A DNA stretch of 64,000 nucleotides. It comes from Paralithodes platypus (Eukaryota > Arthropoda > Malacostraca > Decapoda > Lithodidae). The notes beneath the pieces were generated by a model. It was not told the DNA's origin and ran no database searches. It was given only the letters and a program-made list of their open reading frames with translations. The stretch covers positions 42,779,656 through 42,843,655 of the forward strand of contig CM064523.1 of assembly GCA_032716605.1 (NCBI GenBank), written 5' to 3'. A program made the translations under genes and the position numbers. Positions 19,841-31,942 of this stretch are shown here, piece after piece. Positions within the stretch are counted from its first letter, which is position 1. Each line of letters begins with the position of its first letter.

Positions 19841-20264
19841 TTAACCCACTGAACCCCAGCAATGACAACGTGTCGTCGGCAATGTATGTAACGCTAAACC
19901 CCAGCGACGACAACGGGTCGTCAATGTTAATTACTCCGGTCCTATGGCACCTAGAGGGCTCAGATTTATATGGGAACTGTGTAAGTATCCCACGCAACCT
20001 TGCCGATGGTTGAACACTCTCAAAGTCCAACCGCGTGCGCGTGAGCGCGCAAAAACATGGTTTTTGGGTGTTTATGCCTTCAATTTTTTACTCTTGTAAA
20101 ATCGACTTTCGTAGGACCAATTTTTGACCTTTTTGATTGTTTTTGTGTGGGTTTTCCTTCATTCCTAACCCATTCGCTATTGTTTCTGGATTTTTTTTTT
20201 TTTCAAAACCTGCCGGTCCCTGGTGGTACATTTATTTATAACTAGCTGGGGCTCAGTGGGTTAA
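19841..20264. mobile_element. TTAA-flanked MITE with 16-bp inverted repeats (piggyBac-like)
   Basis: Starts ttaa-cccactgaaccccagc and ends gctggggctcagtggg-ttaa. The inverted repeats differ at one position and the TTAA duplication is at 19841-19844 and 20261-20264. A 41-bp-spaced direct duplication of the subterminal sequence (aaccccagc...gacaacg.gtcgtc) follows the left end. CCC-starting termini with TTAA targets are typical of the piggyBac superfamily. No transposase is encoded, so it is non-autonomous. Confidence 0.88.
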
Positions 20265-20590
20265 TTTGTTTCCTCTAACACAATTGACCACTTGCGAGTT
20301 TCGGTCGTTAAGGAAATTCGAGCTGTATGCATCGATATATAATAGAATACCAGCTAAAATACGGTTTAATGTATTTATATATTCATAAATTCAAATTAGA
20401 CATACTTTCTGTCTATCACATCAACCTACTTTAGTATTGTTTTTCCGATAAAATCGATAATTATGGCTCCAAATTTCGTTATCGCATAAAACTTGCGAGT
20501 GGTAAATTACAAAGTGTCTTCATAACTTATAGGTAAATACAGTTTCTTAGTAACTTTCAATGGCAGGTGGTGAGGTGCTCCGGCGGTGGC

Positions 20591-21330
20591 CACGGGATTG
20601 GGCCCATACGGGATTGGGCCCACGGAATTGGGCCCATACGGGATTGGGCCCAGACGGGACTGGGCCCAGACGGGACTGGGCTCAGACGGGATTGGGCCCA
20701 GACGGGATTGGGCCCACGGGATTGGGCCCAGACGGGACTGGGCCCATACAGAATCGGGCCCATACGGTATTGGGCCCAGACGGGACTGGGCCCACAGGAT
20801 TGGGCCCAGACGGGATTGGGCCCAGACGGGACTGGGCCCACACGGGACTGGGCCCACGGGATTGGGCCCAGACGGGATTGGGCCCAGACGGGATTGGGCC
20901 CAGGCGGTATTGGGCCCAGACGGGATTGGGCCCAGACGGGACTGGGCCCATACAGAATCGGGCCCATACGGGATTGGGCCCAGACGGGACTGGGCCCACA
21001 GGATTGGGCCCAGACGGGACTGGGCCCACACGGGACTGGGCCCACACGGGACTGGGCCCAGACAGGATTGTGCCCAGACGGGATTGGGCCCAGACGGGAT
21101 TTGGCCCATACAGAATCGGGCCCATACGGGATTGGACCCAGACGGTACTGGGCCCATATGGAATTGGGCCCATACGGGATTGGGCCCATACGGAATTGGG
21201 CCCAGACGGGACTGGGCCCATACGGGATTGGGCCCAGACAGGACTGGGCCTATACGGGATTGGGCCCAGACGTGACTGGGCCCATACGGAATTGGGCCCA
21301 TACAGGATTGGGGCCAGATGGGATTTGTTT
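20591..21330 (+). repeat. 16-bp minisatellite, GGGCCC core, forward block
   Basis: About 46 tandem units of gggattgggcccagac with alternating variants (gggactgggcccatac and so on). Each unit carries the palindrome GGGCCC. Because 16 is not a multiple of 3, translation gives a 48-bp/16-residue period and every frame stays open; the long plus and minus frames here are artefacts. Confidence 0.97.
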
Positions 21331-21430
21331 TCTTTTTTATTATATATATATATATTATATATATATATATATACGCCTATATATATATATATATATATTT
21401 ATTTATTTTTTTATTTTATTTTTTTTATAT
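21331..21430. repeat. AT-rich spacer ((TA)n plus T-rich)
   Basis: A TA microsatellite interrupted by 'cgcc', then a T-rich run, separating forward and inverted minisatellite blocks. Confidence 0.9.
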
Positions 21431-21606
21431 TGGGCCCAGCCGGGATTGGGCCCAATCCCGTCTGGGCCCAATCCCGTCTGGGCCCAATTCCGTATGGGCC
21501 AAGTCCCGTCTGAGCCCAATCCCGTCTGGGCCCAATTCCATATGGGCCCAATCCCGTCTAGGGCCAATTCCGTATGGGCCCAATTCCGTATGGGCCCAAT
21601 ATCCTG
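21431..21606 (-). repeat. 16-bp minisatellite, inverted block
   Basis: After one forward unit the array switches to the complement (gggcccaatcccgtct), forming a large inverted repeat with 20591-21330. Confidence 0.95.
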
Positions 21607-21619
21607 TGGCCACAGAGTA

Positions 21620-22559
21620 GGGTGATCATGTGAGTATAGTGAAGATGTGACTGTAGTGAAGATGTGAGTATAGTGAAGATGTGAGTATAGTGAAGATGTG
21701 AGTATGGTGAACATGTGAGTGTAGTGAAGATATGAGTGTAGTGAAGATGTGAGTATGGTGAACATGTGAGTGTAGTGAAGATGTGAGTATGGTTAACATG
21801 TGAGTGTAGTGAAGATGTGAGTATGGTGAACATGTGAGTGTAGTGAAGATATGAGTATGGTGAACATGTGAGTGTAGTGAAGATGTGAGCGTAGTGAACA
21901 TGTGAGTATGGTGAACATGTGAGTATGGTGAACATGTGAGTGTAGTGAAGATGTGAGTATAGTGAAGATGTGAGTATGGTGAACATGTGAGTATAGTGAA
22001 CATGTGAGTATGGTGAACATGTGAGTGTACTGAAGATGTGAGTATAGTGAAGATGTGAGTATGGTGAACATGTGAGTATGGTGAACATGTGAGTGTAGTG
22101 AAAATGGGAGTGTAGTGAAGATGTGAGTATGGTGAACATGTGAGTATGGTGAACATGTGAGTATGGTGAACATGTGAGTATGGTGAACATGTGAGTGTAG
22201 TGAAGATGTGAGTATGGTGAACATGTGAGTGTAGTGAAGATGTGAGTATTGTGAAACTGTGAGTGTAGTAAAGATGTGAGTATGGTGAACATGTGAGTAT
22301 AGTGAAGATGTGAGCATAGTGAATATGTGAGTATGGTGACCATGTGAGTAGTGAAGATGTGAGTATGGTGAACATGTGAGTATAGTGAAGATGTGAGCAT
22401 AGTGAATATGTGAGTATGGTGACCATGTGAGTAGTGAAGATGTGAGTATGGTGAACATGTGAGTGTAGTGAAGATGTGAGTATAGTGAAGATGTGAGCGT
22501 AGTGAAGATGAGCATATAGTTTAGATATGAGAAGTGAAGATATGAGAAGTGAATATGTG
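21620..22559 (+). repeat. 17-bp minisatellite (gtgaagatgtgagtata)
   Basis: About 55 units of 17 bp with two main variants (agtgaagatgtgagtat and ggtgaacatgtgagtgt). Open frames such as the HSHVHHTHIFTTLTC-type repeats are translation artefacts. Confidence 0.96.
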
Positions 22560-24412
22560 AGGCCCATACGGGACTGGGCCCAATCCCGTCTGGGCCCAAT
22601 TTAAAAAAAAATAAAAAAAATCCCGTCTGGGCCCAATCCTGTATGGGCCCAGTCCCGTCTGGGCCCAATCCCGAATGGGCCCAATCCCATCTGGGCCCAA
22701 TTCCGTATGGGCCCAGTCCCGTCTGGGCCCAATCCCATATGGGCCCAATCCCGTCTGGGCCCAATTCCGTATTTGGGCCCAGACGGGATTGGGCCCACGG
22801 GATTGGGCCCATACGGGATTGGGCCCATACGGGATTGGGCCCAGATGGGATTGGGCCCATACGGAATTGGGCCCAGACAGACTGGGCCCATACGGGATTG
22901 GGCCCAGACGGGACTGGGCTCATACGGAATTGGGCCCAGACGGGATTGGGCCCATACGGGATTGGGCCCAGACGGGACTGGGCCCATACGGAATTGGGCC
23001 CTGACGGGATTGGGCCCAGACGGGACTGGGCCCATACAGGAGTGGACCCAGACGGTATTTTTGTTTTTTTTGTATTTATTTATTTATATTGGGCCCAGAC
23101 GGGATTGGGCCCAGTCCCGTATGGGCCTCACATCTTCACTACGCTCACATCTTCACTATACTCACATCTTCACTATACTCACATGTTCACCATACTCACA
23201 TGTTCACTACACTCACATGTTCATCATACTCACCTTTTCACTACACTCACATGTTCACCATACTCACATCTTCACTATACTCACATCTTCACTACAGTCA
23301 CATCTTCACTATACTCACATGATCACCCAACTCTGTGGCCACGGGATTGGGCCCATTCGGAATTGGGCCTAGACGGGACTGGGCCCAGACGGGATTGGGC
23401 CCATACGGAATTGGGCCCAGACGGGACTGGGCCCATACAGAATTGGGCCCAGATGGGACAGGGCCCATACGGGATTGGTCCCAGACGGGACTGGGCCCAT
23501 ACGGAATTGGGCCCAGACGGGATTGGGTCCATACGGGATTGGGCCCAGACGGGACTGGGCCCAGACGGGATTGGGCCCAGACGGGATTGGGCCCATACGG
23601 GATTGGGCCCTGACGGGACTGGGCCCATACGGAATTGGGCCCAGACGGGATTGGGCCCATACGGGATTGGGCCCAGACGGGACTGGGCCCATACGGAATT
23701 GGGCCCTGACGGGATTGGGCCCAGACGGGACTGGGCCCATACAGGAGTGGACCCAGACGGTATTTTTTTTTTTTTTGTATTTATTTATTTATATTGGGCC
23801 CAGACGGGATTGGGCCCAGTCCCGTATGGGCCTCACATCTTCACTACGCTCACATCTTCACTATACTCACATCTTCACTATACTCACATGTTCACCATAC
23901 TCACATGTTCACTACACTCACATGTTCATCATACTCACCTTTTCACTACACTCACATGTTCACCATACTCACATCTTCACTATACTCACATCTTCACTAC
24001 AGTCACATCTTCACTATACTCACATGATCACCCAACTCTGTGGCCACGGGATTGGGCCCATTCGGAATTGGGCCTAGACGGGACTGGGCCCAGACGGGAT
24101 TGGGCCCATACGGAATTGGGCCCAGACGGGACTGGGCCCATACAGAATTGGGCCCAGATGGGACAGGGCCCATACGGGATTGGTCCCAGACGGGACTGGG
24201 CCCATACGGAATTGGGCCCAGACGGGATTGGGTCCATACGGGATTGGGCCCAGACGGGACTGGGCCCAGACGGGATTGGGCCCAGACGGGATTGGGCCCA
24301 GACGGGATTGGGCCCTGACGGGACTGGGCCCATACGGAATTGGGCCCAGACGGGATTGGGCCCAGACGGGACTGGGCCCAATCCCGTCTGGGCTCAATTA
24401 AAAAATAAATAA
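22560..24412. repeat. Mosaic of 16-bp and inverted 17-bp arrays with a 705-bp higher-order duplication
   Basis: Inverted 16-bp units (22562-22770, interrupted by an A-rich spacer at 22600-22620) meet forward units (22770-23055), then a T-rich spacer, then inverted 17-bp units (23133-23330). The whole module, including the spacer, recurs 705 bp later (for example 23089 and 23794; 23335 and 24040). The two modules are nearly identical. The 589-codon frame is an artefact. Confidence 0.93.
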
Positions 24413-24535
24413 ATAAATAATAATAATAATAATAGGCCTAATAATAATAATAATAATAAAAAAAAAATAATAATAAAAAAAAAAAATATGTAGCCTAATA
24501 ATAATATTAATAATACCAATAAAAAAAAAAAAAAA
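24413..24535. repeat. (TAA)n/A-rich spacer
   Basis: A TAA/AAT microsatellite with two 'ggcctaat'/'gcctaat' islands separates the 16-bp blocks. Confidence 0.9.
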
Positions 24536-24945
24536 TCCGTCTGGGCCCAATCCTGTATGGGCCCAGTCCCGTCTGGGCCCAATCCCTTCTGGGCCCAATT
24601 CCGTATGGGCCCAGTCCCGTCTGGGCCCATTCCAGTCTGGGCCCAATTATGTATGGGCCCAGTCCGTCTGGGCCCAATCCCGTATGGGCCCAGTCCTGTC
24701 TGGGCCCAATTCCGTATGGGCCCAATCCCGCTGGGCCCAATCCCGTATGGGCCCAATCCTGTATGGGCCCAGTCCCGTCTGGGCCCAATCCCGTATGGGC
24801 CCAATCGTCTGGGCCCAATTCCGTTTGGGCCCAATCCTGTGGGCCCAATCCTGTCTGGGCCCAGTCCCGTCTGGGCCCAATCCCGTATGGGCCCAAATCC
24901 CGTATGGGCTCAGTCCCGTATGGGCCCAATCCCTATGGAACCGCT
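24536..24945 (-). repeat. 16-bp minisatellite, inverted block, right end
   Basis: About 25 units of the complementary form with scattered indels (for example gtccgtctggg). Higher divergence toward 24945 is consistent with an array edge. Confidence 0.95.
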
Positions 24946-25692
24946 CCGGCAGACACGAGATACATTTTTTCCGATCCTGTCAGAGTCCTTCTCCCAAATC
25001 TCCCACATAATAGTATTACGCTAAATGATAACAGAAGTCTGCCGGTCCCAAAATAACCATTACAACATTTTCACGGGTTACTGCAATATTTCCCTTTTAA
25101 AACCACCACTCACTCATATGTTAATACAATGAATACTGCTTACGTTGTGTATATTTAACACATGACCATTTTAATTTGTTTAGAATAATGTTGTCTATTA
25201 GTAACTTATTATTGATTCATTGCCTTCAACAGATCCATTCTAAGAGTAATAATATAGTCTACCAATGAACCAAATTACTTGCACATTAGAGTCATCCTGC
25301 TATGATTGACAATCTGGTTACTACTATGATGTTACATTATTAGCATGGGACCCCACTTTTGTACAGTATATTGTGTTGATATGTACAATGTTGACTAAAT
25401 AAATCAGGCTATATGGAAATTGGATAACTGTAAAGTAAACTATTCATAGCATGATTATAGATTATATATGATATATATATATATACATATTAAGCCCCAT
25501 GCATTCTGCAAAGGCAAAATGGCAGGGGCTGGTTGCAGCTAAAAGTGTTTCACATGTCTCACCCCTAGACTGAAACGAAACCTCACAGGTTTCACCTTTC
25601 ATCGTATTATGGTTGAATGTACAGGCTCTCAGCCTATGCCTGAGAGGGATTAGCTGCAATATAGACAAACATATACAGTATATAATTATATA

Positions 25693-25738
<46 letters not shown>

Positions 25739-26486
25739 TGCGACTATCGTCATTTTGGTTAAAATCCTACGGTGCTTTATGTTAATTATTTTATTATCAT
25801 GGATCATATTTATTATACCTTGTCTAATATAATAGTTGACCGAAAACCTTACTAAACTTTATAATGTAGGTAATCTAGAACCCTATTATCACAGATCAAA
25901 CTTAATATACCGTATCTAGTATAATAGCGGACTCAAAATCCTACCTATCACGAGCAAGGCGGGTCGTAATTCTAAAGTAATGCATACTCATTATAAGTAA
26001 GTATGTCTTACCTGATTATACCGGTTCATCCAGACCTAATCTAGCACAAGTCATAACTACTATATCATACCGATGGCCGCATTAATTTGAATACATTACT
26101 TGATAATATTTATGGACAGAAATATAGTGTGTTAGAATTAGGAGTATAGTTTATTTTGCATTATTATATTATACATGCGCTCATTTAACAGTTGTCCAAC
26201 AAAGTATACTTGTAAGTTAATCACACTATTTCATTTCTACGCATACAAGTAAATGACTGTTTACAAATATATGTGGCCAACTGTACCGAAGCTAACAATT
26301 AACCCAACCTATCACGAGTCACGCAATACTGTATCTTATAGGTTATCGTATCAAAATACTAAGCCATGAGGGGAGAGAAGATACATAATGTACATTTAAT
26401 ACATTTGCATACAATAATTATAGGTGGGTTACACAGACTGTATTAAATAAGAACAACATTAATACTGAGATTGATTTAAAGGGAAT
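24946..26486. other. No gene recognised; (TA)n at 25687-25738
   Basis: AT-rich single-copy-looking DNA. Only short unsupported frames are present (for example 25462-25668 minus). No splice-supported exon or RNA gene was seen. Confidence 0.65.
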
Positions 26487-27518
26487 ATAAATAGATAGAC
26501 CGTGGGAGCTAGCTATAACATAAATAGATAGACCGTGGGAGCTAGCTATAACATAAATAGATAGACCGTGGGAGCTAGCTATAACATAAATAGATAGACC
26601 GTGGGAGCTAGCTATAACATAAATAGATAGACCGTGGGAGCTAGCTATAACATAAATAGATAGACCGTGGGAGCTAGCTATAACATAAATAGATAGACCG
26701 TGGGAGCTAGCTATAACATAAATAGATAGACCGTGGGAGCTAGCTATAACATAAATAGATAGACCGTGGGAGCTAGCTATAACATAAATAGATAGACCGT
26801 GGGAGCTAGCTATAACATAAATAGATAGACCGTGGGAGCTAGCTATAACATAAATAGATAGACCGTGGGAGCTAGCTATAACATAAATAGATAGACCGTG
26901 GGAGCTAGCTATAACATAAATAGATAGACCGTGGGAGCTAGCTATAACATAAATAGATAGACCGTGGGAGCTAGCTATAACATAAATAGATAGACCGTGG
27001 GAGCTAGCTATAACATAAATAGATAGACCGTGGGAGCTAGCTATAACATAAATAGATAGACCGTGGGAGCTAGCTATAACATAAATAGATAGACCGTGGG
27101 AGCTAGCTATAATATAAATAGATAGACCGTGGGAGCTAGCTATAACATAAATAGATAGACCGTGGGAGCTAGCTATAACATAAATAGATAGACCGTGGGA
27201 GCTAGCTATAACATAAATAGATAGACCGTGGGAGCTAGCTATAACATAAATAGATAGACCGTGGGAGCTAGCTATAACATAAATAGATAGACCGTGGGAG
27301 CTAGCTATAACATAAATAGATAGACCGTGGGAGATAGCTATAACATAAATAGATAGACCGTGGGAGCTAGCTATAATATAAATAGATAGACCGTGGGAGC
27401 TAGCTATAACATAAATAGATAGACCATGGGAGCTAGCTATAACATAAATAGATAGACCGTGGGAGCTAGCTATAACATAAATAGATAGACCGTGGGAGCT
27501 AGCTATAACATAAATGAG
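26487..27518. repeat. 33-bp minisatellite, about 31 copies
   Basis: The unit is ataaatagatagaccgtggg followed by agctagctataac. Copies are almost identical, with rare variants (ataatata, accatggg, gagatagc). The unit length is a multiple of 3, which creates a spurious 383-codon minus-strand frame with an 11-residue period (IASSHGLSIYV). The unit includes the palindrome agctagct. Confidence 0.97.
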
Positions 27519-28490
27519 CAAATCATGAATTATGCCCTGATAAATAAAATTATAAGAAATCTTGAACATTTAAACTTTATTATCCAATTACTAAAAATTG
27601 AAGTCGCCCGACAAATTCACAATTCTCCCTCCCAATAAATGGCCGATAGAGGGGCTGAACGCAATGTTTACCGCAGTACATTGTGGGAAATTGGCGACAT
27701 CCTTCAACAATTCATTATTATAAGCAGTTAGTCGAAATTTCTGTAGCGGACACATACTTTGGTCTATGCATACTGTTGCTTTATATATTTTAAAACACCC
27801 ATATTCATAAATAACGTATATTTATAATACAAAGTTAGGAAGTATTTTTGCGCCTATGTTGTTGTGATAATTAAATTAGCTTATAATTATGTTTGTAGTC
27901 ATTATCAACTCCATATGGACATTCCCTTTATTACTATAATATATAAGCACATAGTGTAGTTGTAAACTGTAAAATAAAAACAAGTTTTATCACAATAAAT
28001 CGAGATAAACTGTGTATATCCTAGGTGTTGGGTATTGTTGATGTTGACAGTCGTAGCTCTGGCGCTACTTCGGAAGCGTCCACCAGAGGTCTCAGGTGAA
28101 TTCTTGGTAGGGTCAATTATCGGTGAACTGTAATGCTGTATCCGAATAACAAACACTCATGTAGTCCATGGTCTAAGGTAAACATCGGTCCATCGAAACT
28201 GTTTGTTGCTTACAATTATCGTGGATTCACGGTACTCAGTGGTATAGCATAATTAGTTTTCTATGTATCATACCCTATATTCAGTACAAAGGAGTACAAA
28301 GGAAATCAAGCAACAACATATCTAGTGACCCTTCTAGGCTGCTTGTCCTCTAAAGCACTGAGGATCAAGTGTCCAAACAGTGGTTTAGAGTGGGTAAGGG
28401 AACATTGGAAAGGGAACTACTGACCTGGAACTAATGTCCGTGGCAGGATTGGGAAGTTAGTAGGGGACAGATGGGTTAGTAACTGAGGGG
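27519..28490. other. No gene recognised
   Basis: AT-rich. The 83-codon minus-strand frame at 27905-28156 has no recognisable features. Confidence 0.6.
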
Positions 28491-28504
28491 AGGATAAAAT
28501 AAAG

Positions 28505-30500
28505 TTATTCATTTACAAACGCAGTCAGTCGCGGGTTTGATGCGAGATATTTGTCTAGGCGAAGTTTAAATGAATCAACGGTGCTGCAGTCTATAACATC
28601 TCTGGGAAGCCCATTCCATAAGTTGACAACTCGATTGAAGAAGAAATTTTTAGCTTCGTGTGAGTTAAAAGATTTACCAATAATTTTGCACCCGTTTCCC
28701 CGCGTGTAATTAGATTGGTCGATAGTGAAGTACTTACTACAGTTCATATTATCGATGCCTTTGATGATTTTGATAACTTGAATTAAGTTGCCTCTTAATC
28801 TGCGCTGGGTTAAAGGAAATAGATTTAATTCTCTAAGACGCTCGCTCCTCGTATGGTTTGTTCTTTAGGCTAGGTATCATTTTGGTAACTCTACGTTGAA
28901 CTCGTTCTAGCTTGTCTACAGTATATCCTTTTGGTAATAAGGGCACCAGGATTGAACGCAGTATTCCAGAAGAGGGCGGACTAAGGAATTGTAAAGGGTT
29001 AGGATAACGTCTTTGGATTTATGCTCAAATGACCTGCCTATAAAGCCAATTATTTTGTTTGCCTTCTTAACAACTTCTGAACATTGTTGACTCGGTTTTA
29101 GTTTACTCGATATTGTTACTCCCAGATCGGTTTCTCTGTTTACATTCTTAAGCGGAGTGCCATTCATCGAATAGTTTGCTTTCTCATTTTGGTATCCGAT
29201 ATGTAGTACTTTACATTTATCCGCATTGAAACTCATTTGCCAAATTTGGGCCCAACATGACAACTTATCTAGATTGTGTTGCATATCGTCAACTTGTTCT
29301 TTTGAGAGTACGCTATTTTCAATTTTTGTATCGTCATCAAATTTTGAGATTGTACAGGTGAGACCCTCATCTATGGCGTTGATGTAAATTAGAAAGAGAA
29401 TTGGTCCTAGTACCGATCCCTGGGGTACCCCGCTACTTACATTGGTCCATTTAGATGCCTTACCGTTTATGACTACTCTTTGCTTTCTGTCGCTGAACCA
29501 ATTTTCTATCCATTTCAACACACAGTCTTGTATTCCATGCGCTTTTAGTTTTAGCAGTACACGTTTGTGGGGAACTTTGTCAAAGGCCATTTGAAAATCA
29601 AGTTATATAATATCTACAGCTTTACTCTCATCGTAGAGGTTGAGGATATCGTGGAAGAAGTCTAAGAGGTTTGTTAAACAGGAACGTTTTTTACGAAAGC
29701 CGTGTTGAGTATCTTTAAGTATGTTATATTCCTCTAAGTGATTTACGAGTCTGTCTCTTATGAGCGTTTCTAGCATTTTACATACAACTGAGGTTAAGCT
29801 TATTGGACGATAGTTACTGGGTAGGGATTTGCTGCCTTTTTTTAATATCGGTGTTACGTTGGCTATCTTCCACTGATCAGGCATAGTTCCAGACTGCAAG
29901 GATTTATTGAATAGCAATGTCAGTGGTTTAGAGAGCTCATCCTTAGCTTCCTTTAGGACTCTAGGCGAGATTGTATCAGGTCCAGGCGTTTTATTTACCT
30001 TGAGTTTATCTAAACAATTCAATACTTCACTCTCTGTAATGGTGATATTGCTTAGAACATCTGAATTATCAATCTGAATCGGCGATGGTGTAGGGATATC
30101 AGTGAGGTCTTCCGTTGTAAAAACTGATGCAAAGAAGGTATTGAGGGCATTACTCATTTGTACTTCGTCTTTGGTGTATTCTCCATTTTCATCGACTAAC
30201 GGTCCAACATTTGAAGTAACTACTTCTTTCTTTCTGATATAACTATAGAATTCTTTCGGGTTTGTTTTATTTTGATTCGCAACATGTAATTCCAGGGTCT
30301 TTTTACTTTACTTTAATTAACTTTTTGGCTTTGCGTCGTAGCTTTACAAATTTCACCCGTTCTTCGTCATTTTGTAAGGATTTTAATCTATGATTAGCAA
30401 ACTTTTTAGCAAGCAGACAGTTTGAAATATCTTTATTCCACCATTTGGGCTTATTATTATGGCCTGTACGCCGTATTTTCGATGGTATGCAGTCCTGCAC
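28505..30500 (-). pseudogene. CR1-like reverse transcriptase, frameshifted
   Basis: From 30500 downward: WWNKDISNCLLAKK linker, then KVNKTPGPDTISPRVLKEAK, WKIANVTPILKKG, PSNYRPISLTSVVCKMLE and QHGFRKKRSCLTNLLDF (29603-30157). After a stop/shift near 29600 comes AFDKVPHKRVLLKLKAHGI, SSGVPQGSVLGPILFLIYIN and the catalytic motif as KFDDDTKI (FADD with Ala to Asp), then LVRPLLEYCVQSWCP (28916-29590). A C-terminal piece (NLWNGLPRDVIDCSTVDSFK) is at 28505-28747. Breaks occur near 30300, 29600, 28910 and 28750. Inactive. Confidence 0.85.
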
Positions 30501-30582
30501 TGCTTTTAGGTAAGTGGTTTCGAATACTTCCCAAGATGTATTTATGTTGTTATTGTTAATTAAAAGGCTCCAGTCAGTTTCT

Positions 30583-31062
30583 TTAACCCTTCTTTGGTGG
30601 CGCGCAACTTATGTCATGTGAAATAAATATGGACTAAGTGGCGGTTCACAACTTATGTCGTGTGCCATTTTCACCACGTAATGTTGCTGAGAGAGAGAGA
30701 TGAGTGGTGGGAGGAGCGTAGCAAGCGTATGACTGCTCCAGACCACCGCGGCGGACCTACTGACATGAATCCTACCCTCTCGCACTCACTACACAGGGAA
30801 TTATGTAGGGAAAGTACCTAATTACATGGTTTTTGCACTCGTGTTGCGCGATCGTTGCAAGAGAACCAGTGGTCGTACAAGGATGGTTGGGGTGTCTCAT
30901 TGAAAAGCTCTGTTTATGCCCTTTCAGGGATAGATACTTGTTTTACGCTCTGGGTCTTATTTAGGCATGAAAATGATCACGTAAACAACTCTATTTAGGG
31001 TAAAAACACCCCGCTGGGCGCTACGGTCAAATAGACCACCTAGCCCGCTAAATAAGGGTTAA
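30583..31062 (+). mobile_element. TTAA MITE family A, copy 1
   Basis: TTAA at 30583-30586 and 31059-31062 flank 472 bp beginning cccttctttggtggcg and ending cgctaaataaggg. Subterminal 'caacttatgtcatgtg' recurs 44 bp inside as a direct repeat. Skipping the insert brings the LINE reading frame on either side back into register, which supports the exact boundaries. A second copy lies at 51661-52148 in opposite orientation. Confidence 0.9.
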
Positions 31063-31942
31063 ACAAAGCTCTAAGTTTATGAAAGTTTGCTTTCTTGAAA
31101 TTAGGGACTTTTTCGATGCTGCTATTTGGTTCGTTACTAGTAAACTTTAAAGTGAAAGTTACTGTACGATGGTTGCTGTTACTGAATTCATCACCAACAT
31201 TCAAATTCTCTATTAATTCTTCTTTTGTTGCAAGTACAAGGTCAAGAACGTTATTATCACGGGTCGGCGATCGAACAAATTGATAGAGTGAACTAGCTTG
31301 CAAGTTCGCATACAAGTCATGTCCGGAGTGTGAAGTAAGAGTATCGCCCCACTTGGTCACAGGTAAATTAAAGTCGCCAAAAAATACGGTATCTTGTGAG
31401 TTACTTACATATGCAATTTGTTCGTAAATTTCTCGGTTAGTTTACACTGATTTAGCTGGAGGTCTGTATATTAATGCAAGTATTATTTTTGTACCTTTAT
31501 TATTCTTTATTAGCACAAAAGATGTGTCGACGTTCACAATTTGAGGTTTTGACAAGAGGGTCGGGTTAAGACGTTCTTTGATATAAAATAAAACGCCACC
31601 TCCATTTTTATTTATTCGGCTGTTCCCAAACAGTACATAACCGGGAAGTGAATACTCTGGTAAAAAGTCTCTATCTTCTGTATTGAGCCAAGATTCTGTT
31701 ATGCCAATCACATCATAATTTTCTGTAAACACTAGTTCCTCTAAATCTGAAAATTTATTGCATATGCTACGAGCGTTTGCATAGAAAACCTTTAAAGTTG
31801 CGGTTTTAGAACGCACAGAACGTTCTTTAATCGAATTTTTGGTTCTGGTTGGATCTACATTTACATTCATGGCTGTCCTTGGTCCTCGGTCGTTATCCCT
31901 GGCGGTTTTGATTTTGGGTCGTGTTGGTGGAGCTTTATCCAA
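31040..31942 (-). pseudogene. CR1-like APE endonuclease
   Basis: LKVFYANARSICNKFSDLEE, then YDVIGITESWL (catalytic Glu present), GGGVLFYIKERL and ALIYRPP in 31442-31942. A second frame (31040-31360) has the FSNSNHRTVTFTLKF box, where SDH is replaced by SNH. A stop lies at about 31440, with GDFN-like sequence between the pieces (FFGDFNLP read around 31370-31385). The last residues of the second frame before 31059 are MITE sequence. Confidence 0.82.

Noticed and set aside
20507..25056. Long overlapping reading frames (up to 589 codons) on both strands
   Set aside because: They are translations of 16- and 17-bp tandem repeats that happen to lack stops in all frames; the peptides are pure repeat periods (WAQSRLGPIP, GPDGTGPIRD, HTHIFTTLTCS).
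26487..27518. Possible CRISPR-like array
   Set aside because: Units are directly tandem with no unique spacers, and the window is clearly eukaryotic.
26418..27569. 383-codon minus-strand frame with an 11-residue repeat
   Set aside because: Direct product of the 33-bp minisatellite; the flanks show no coding signal.
28210..28240. Similarity of 'gtggattcacggtactc' to the BEL/Pao LTR start
   Set aside because: Only about 12 matching bases with no extension; probably chance.
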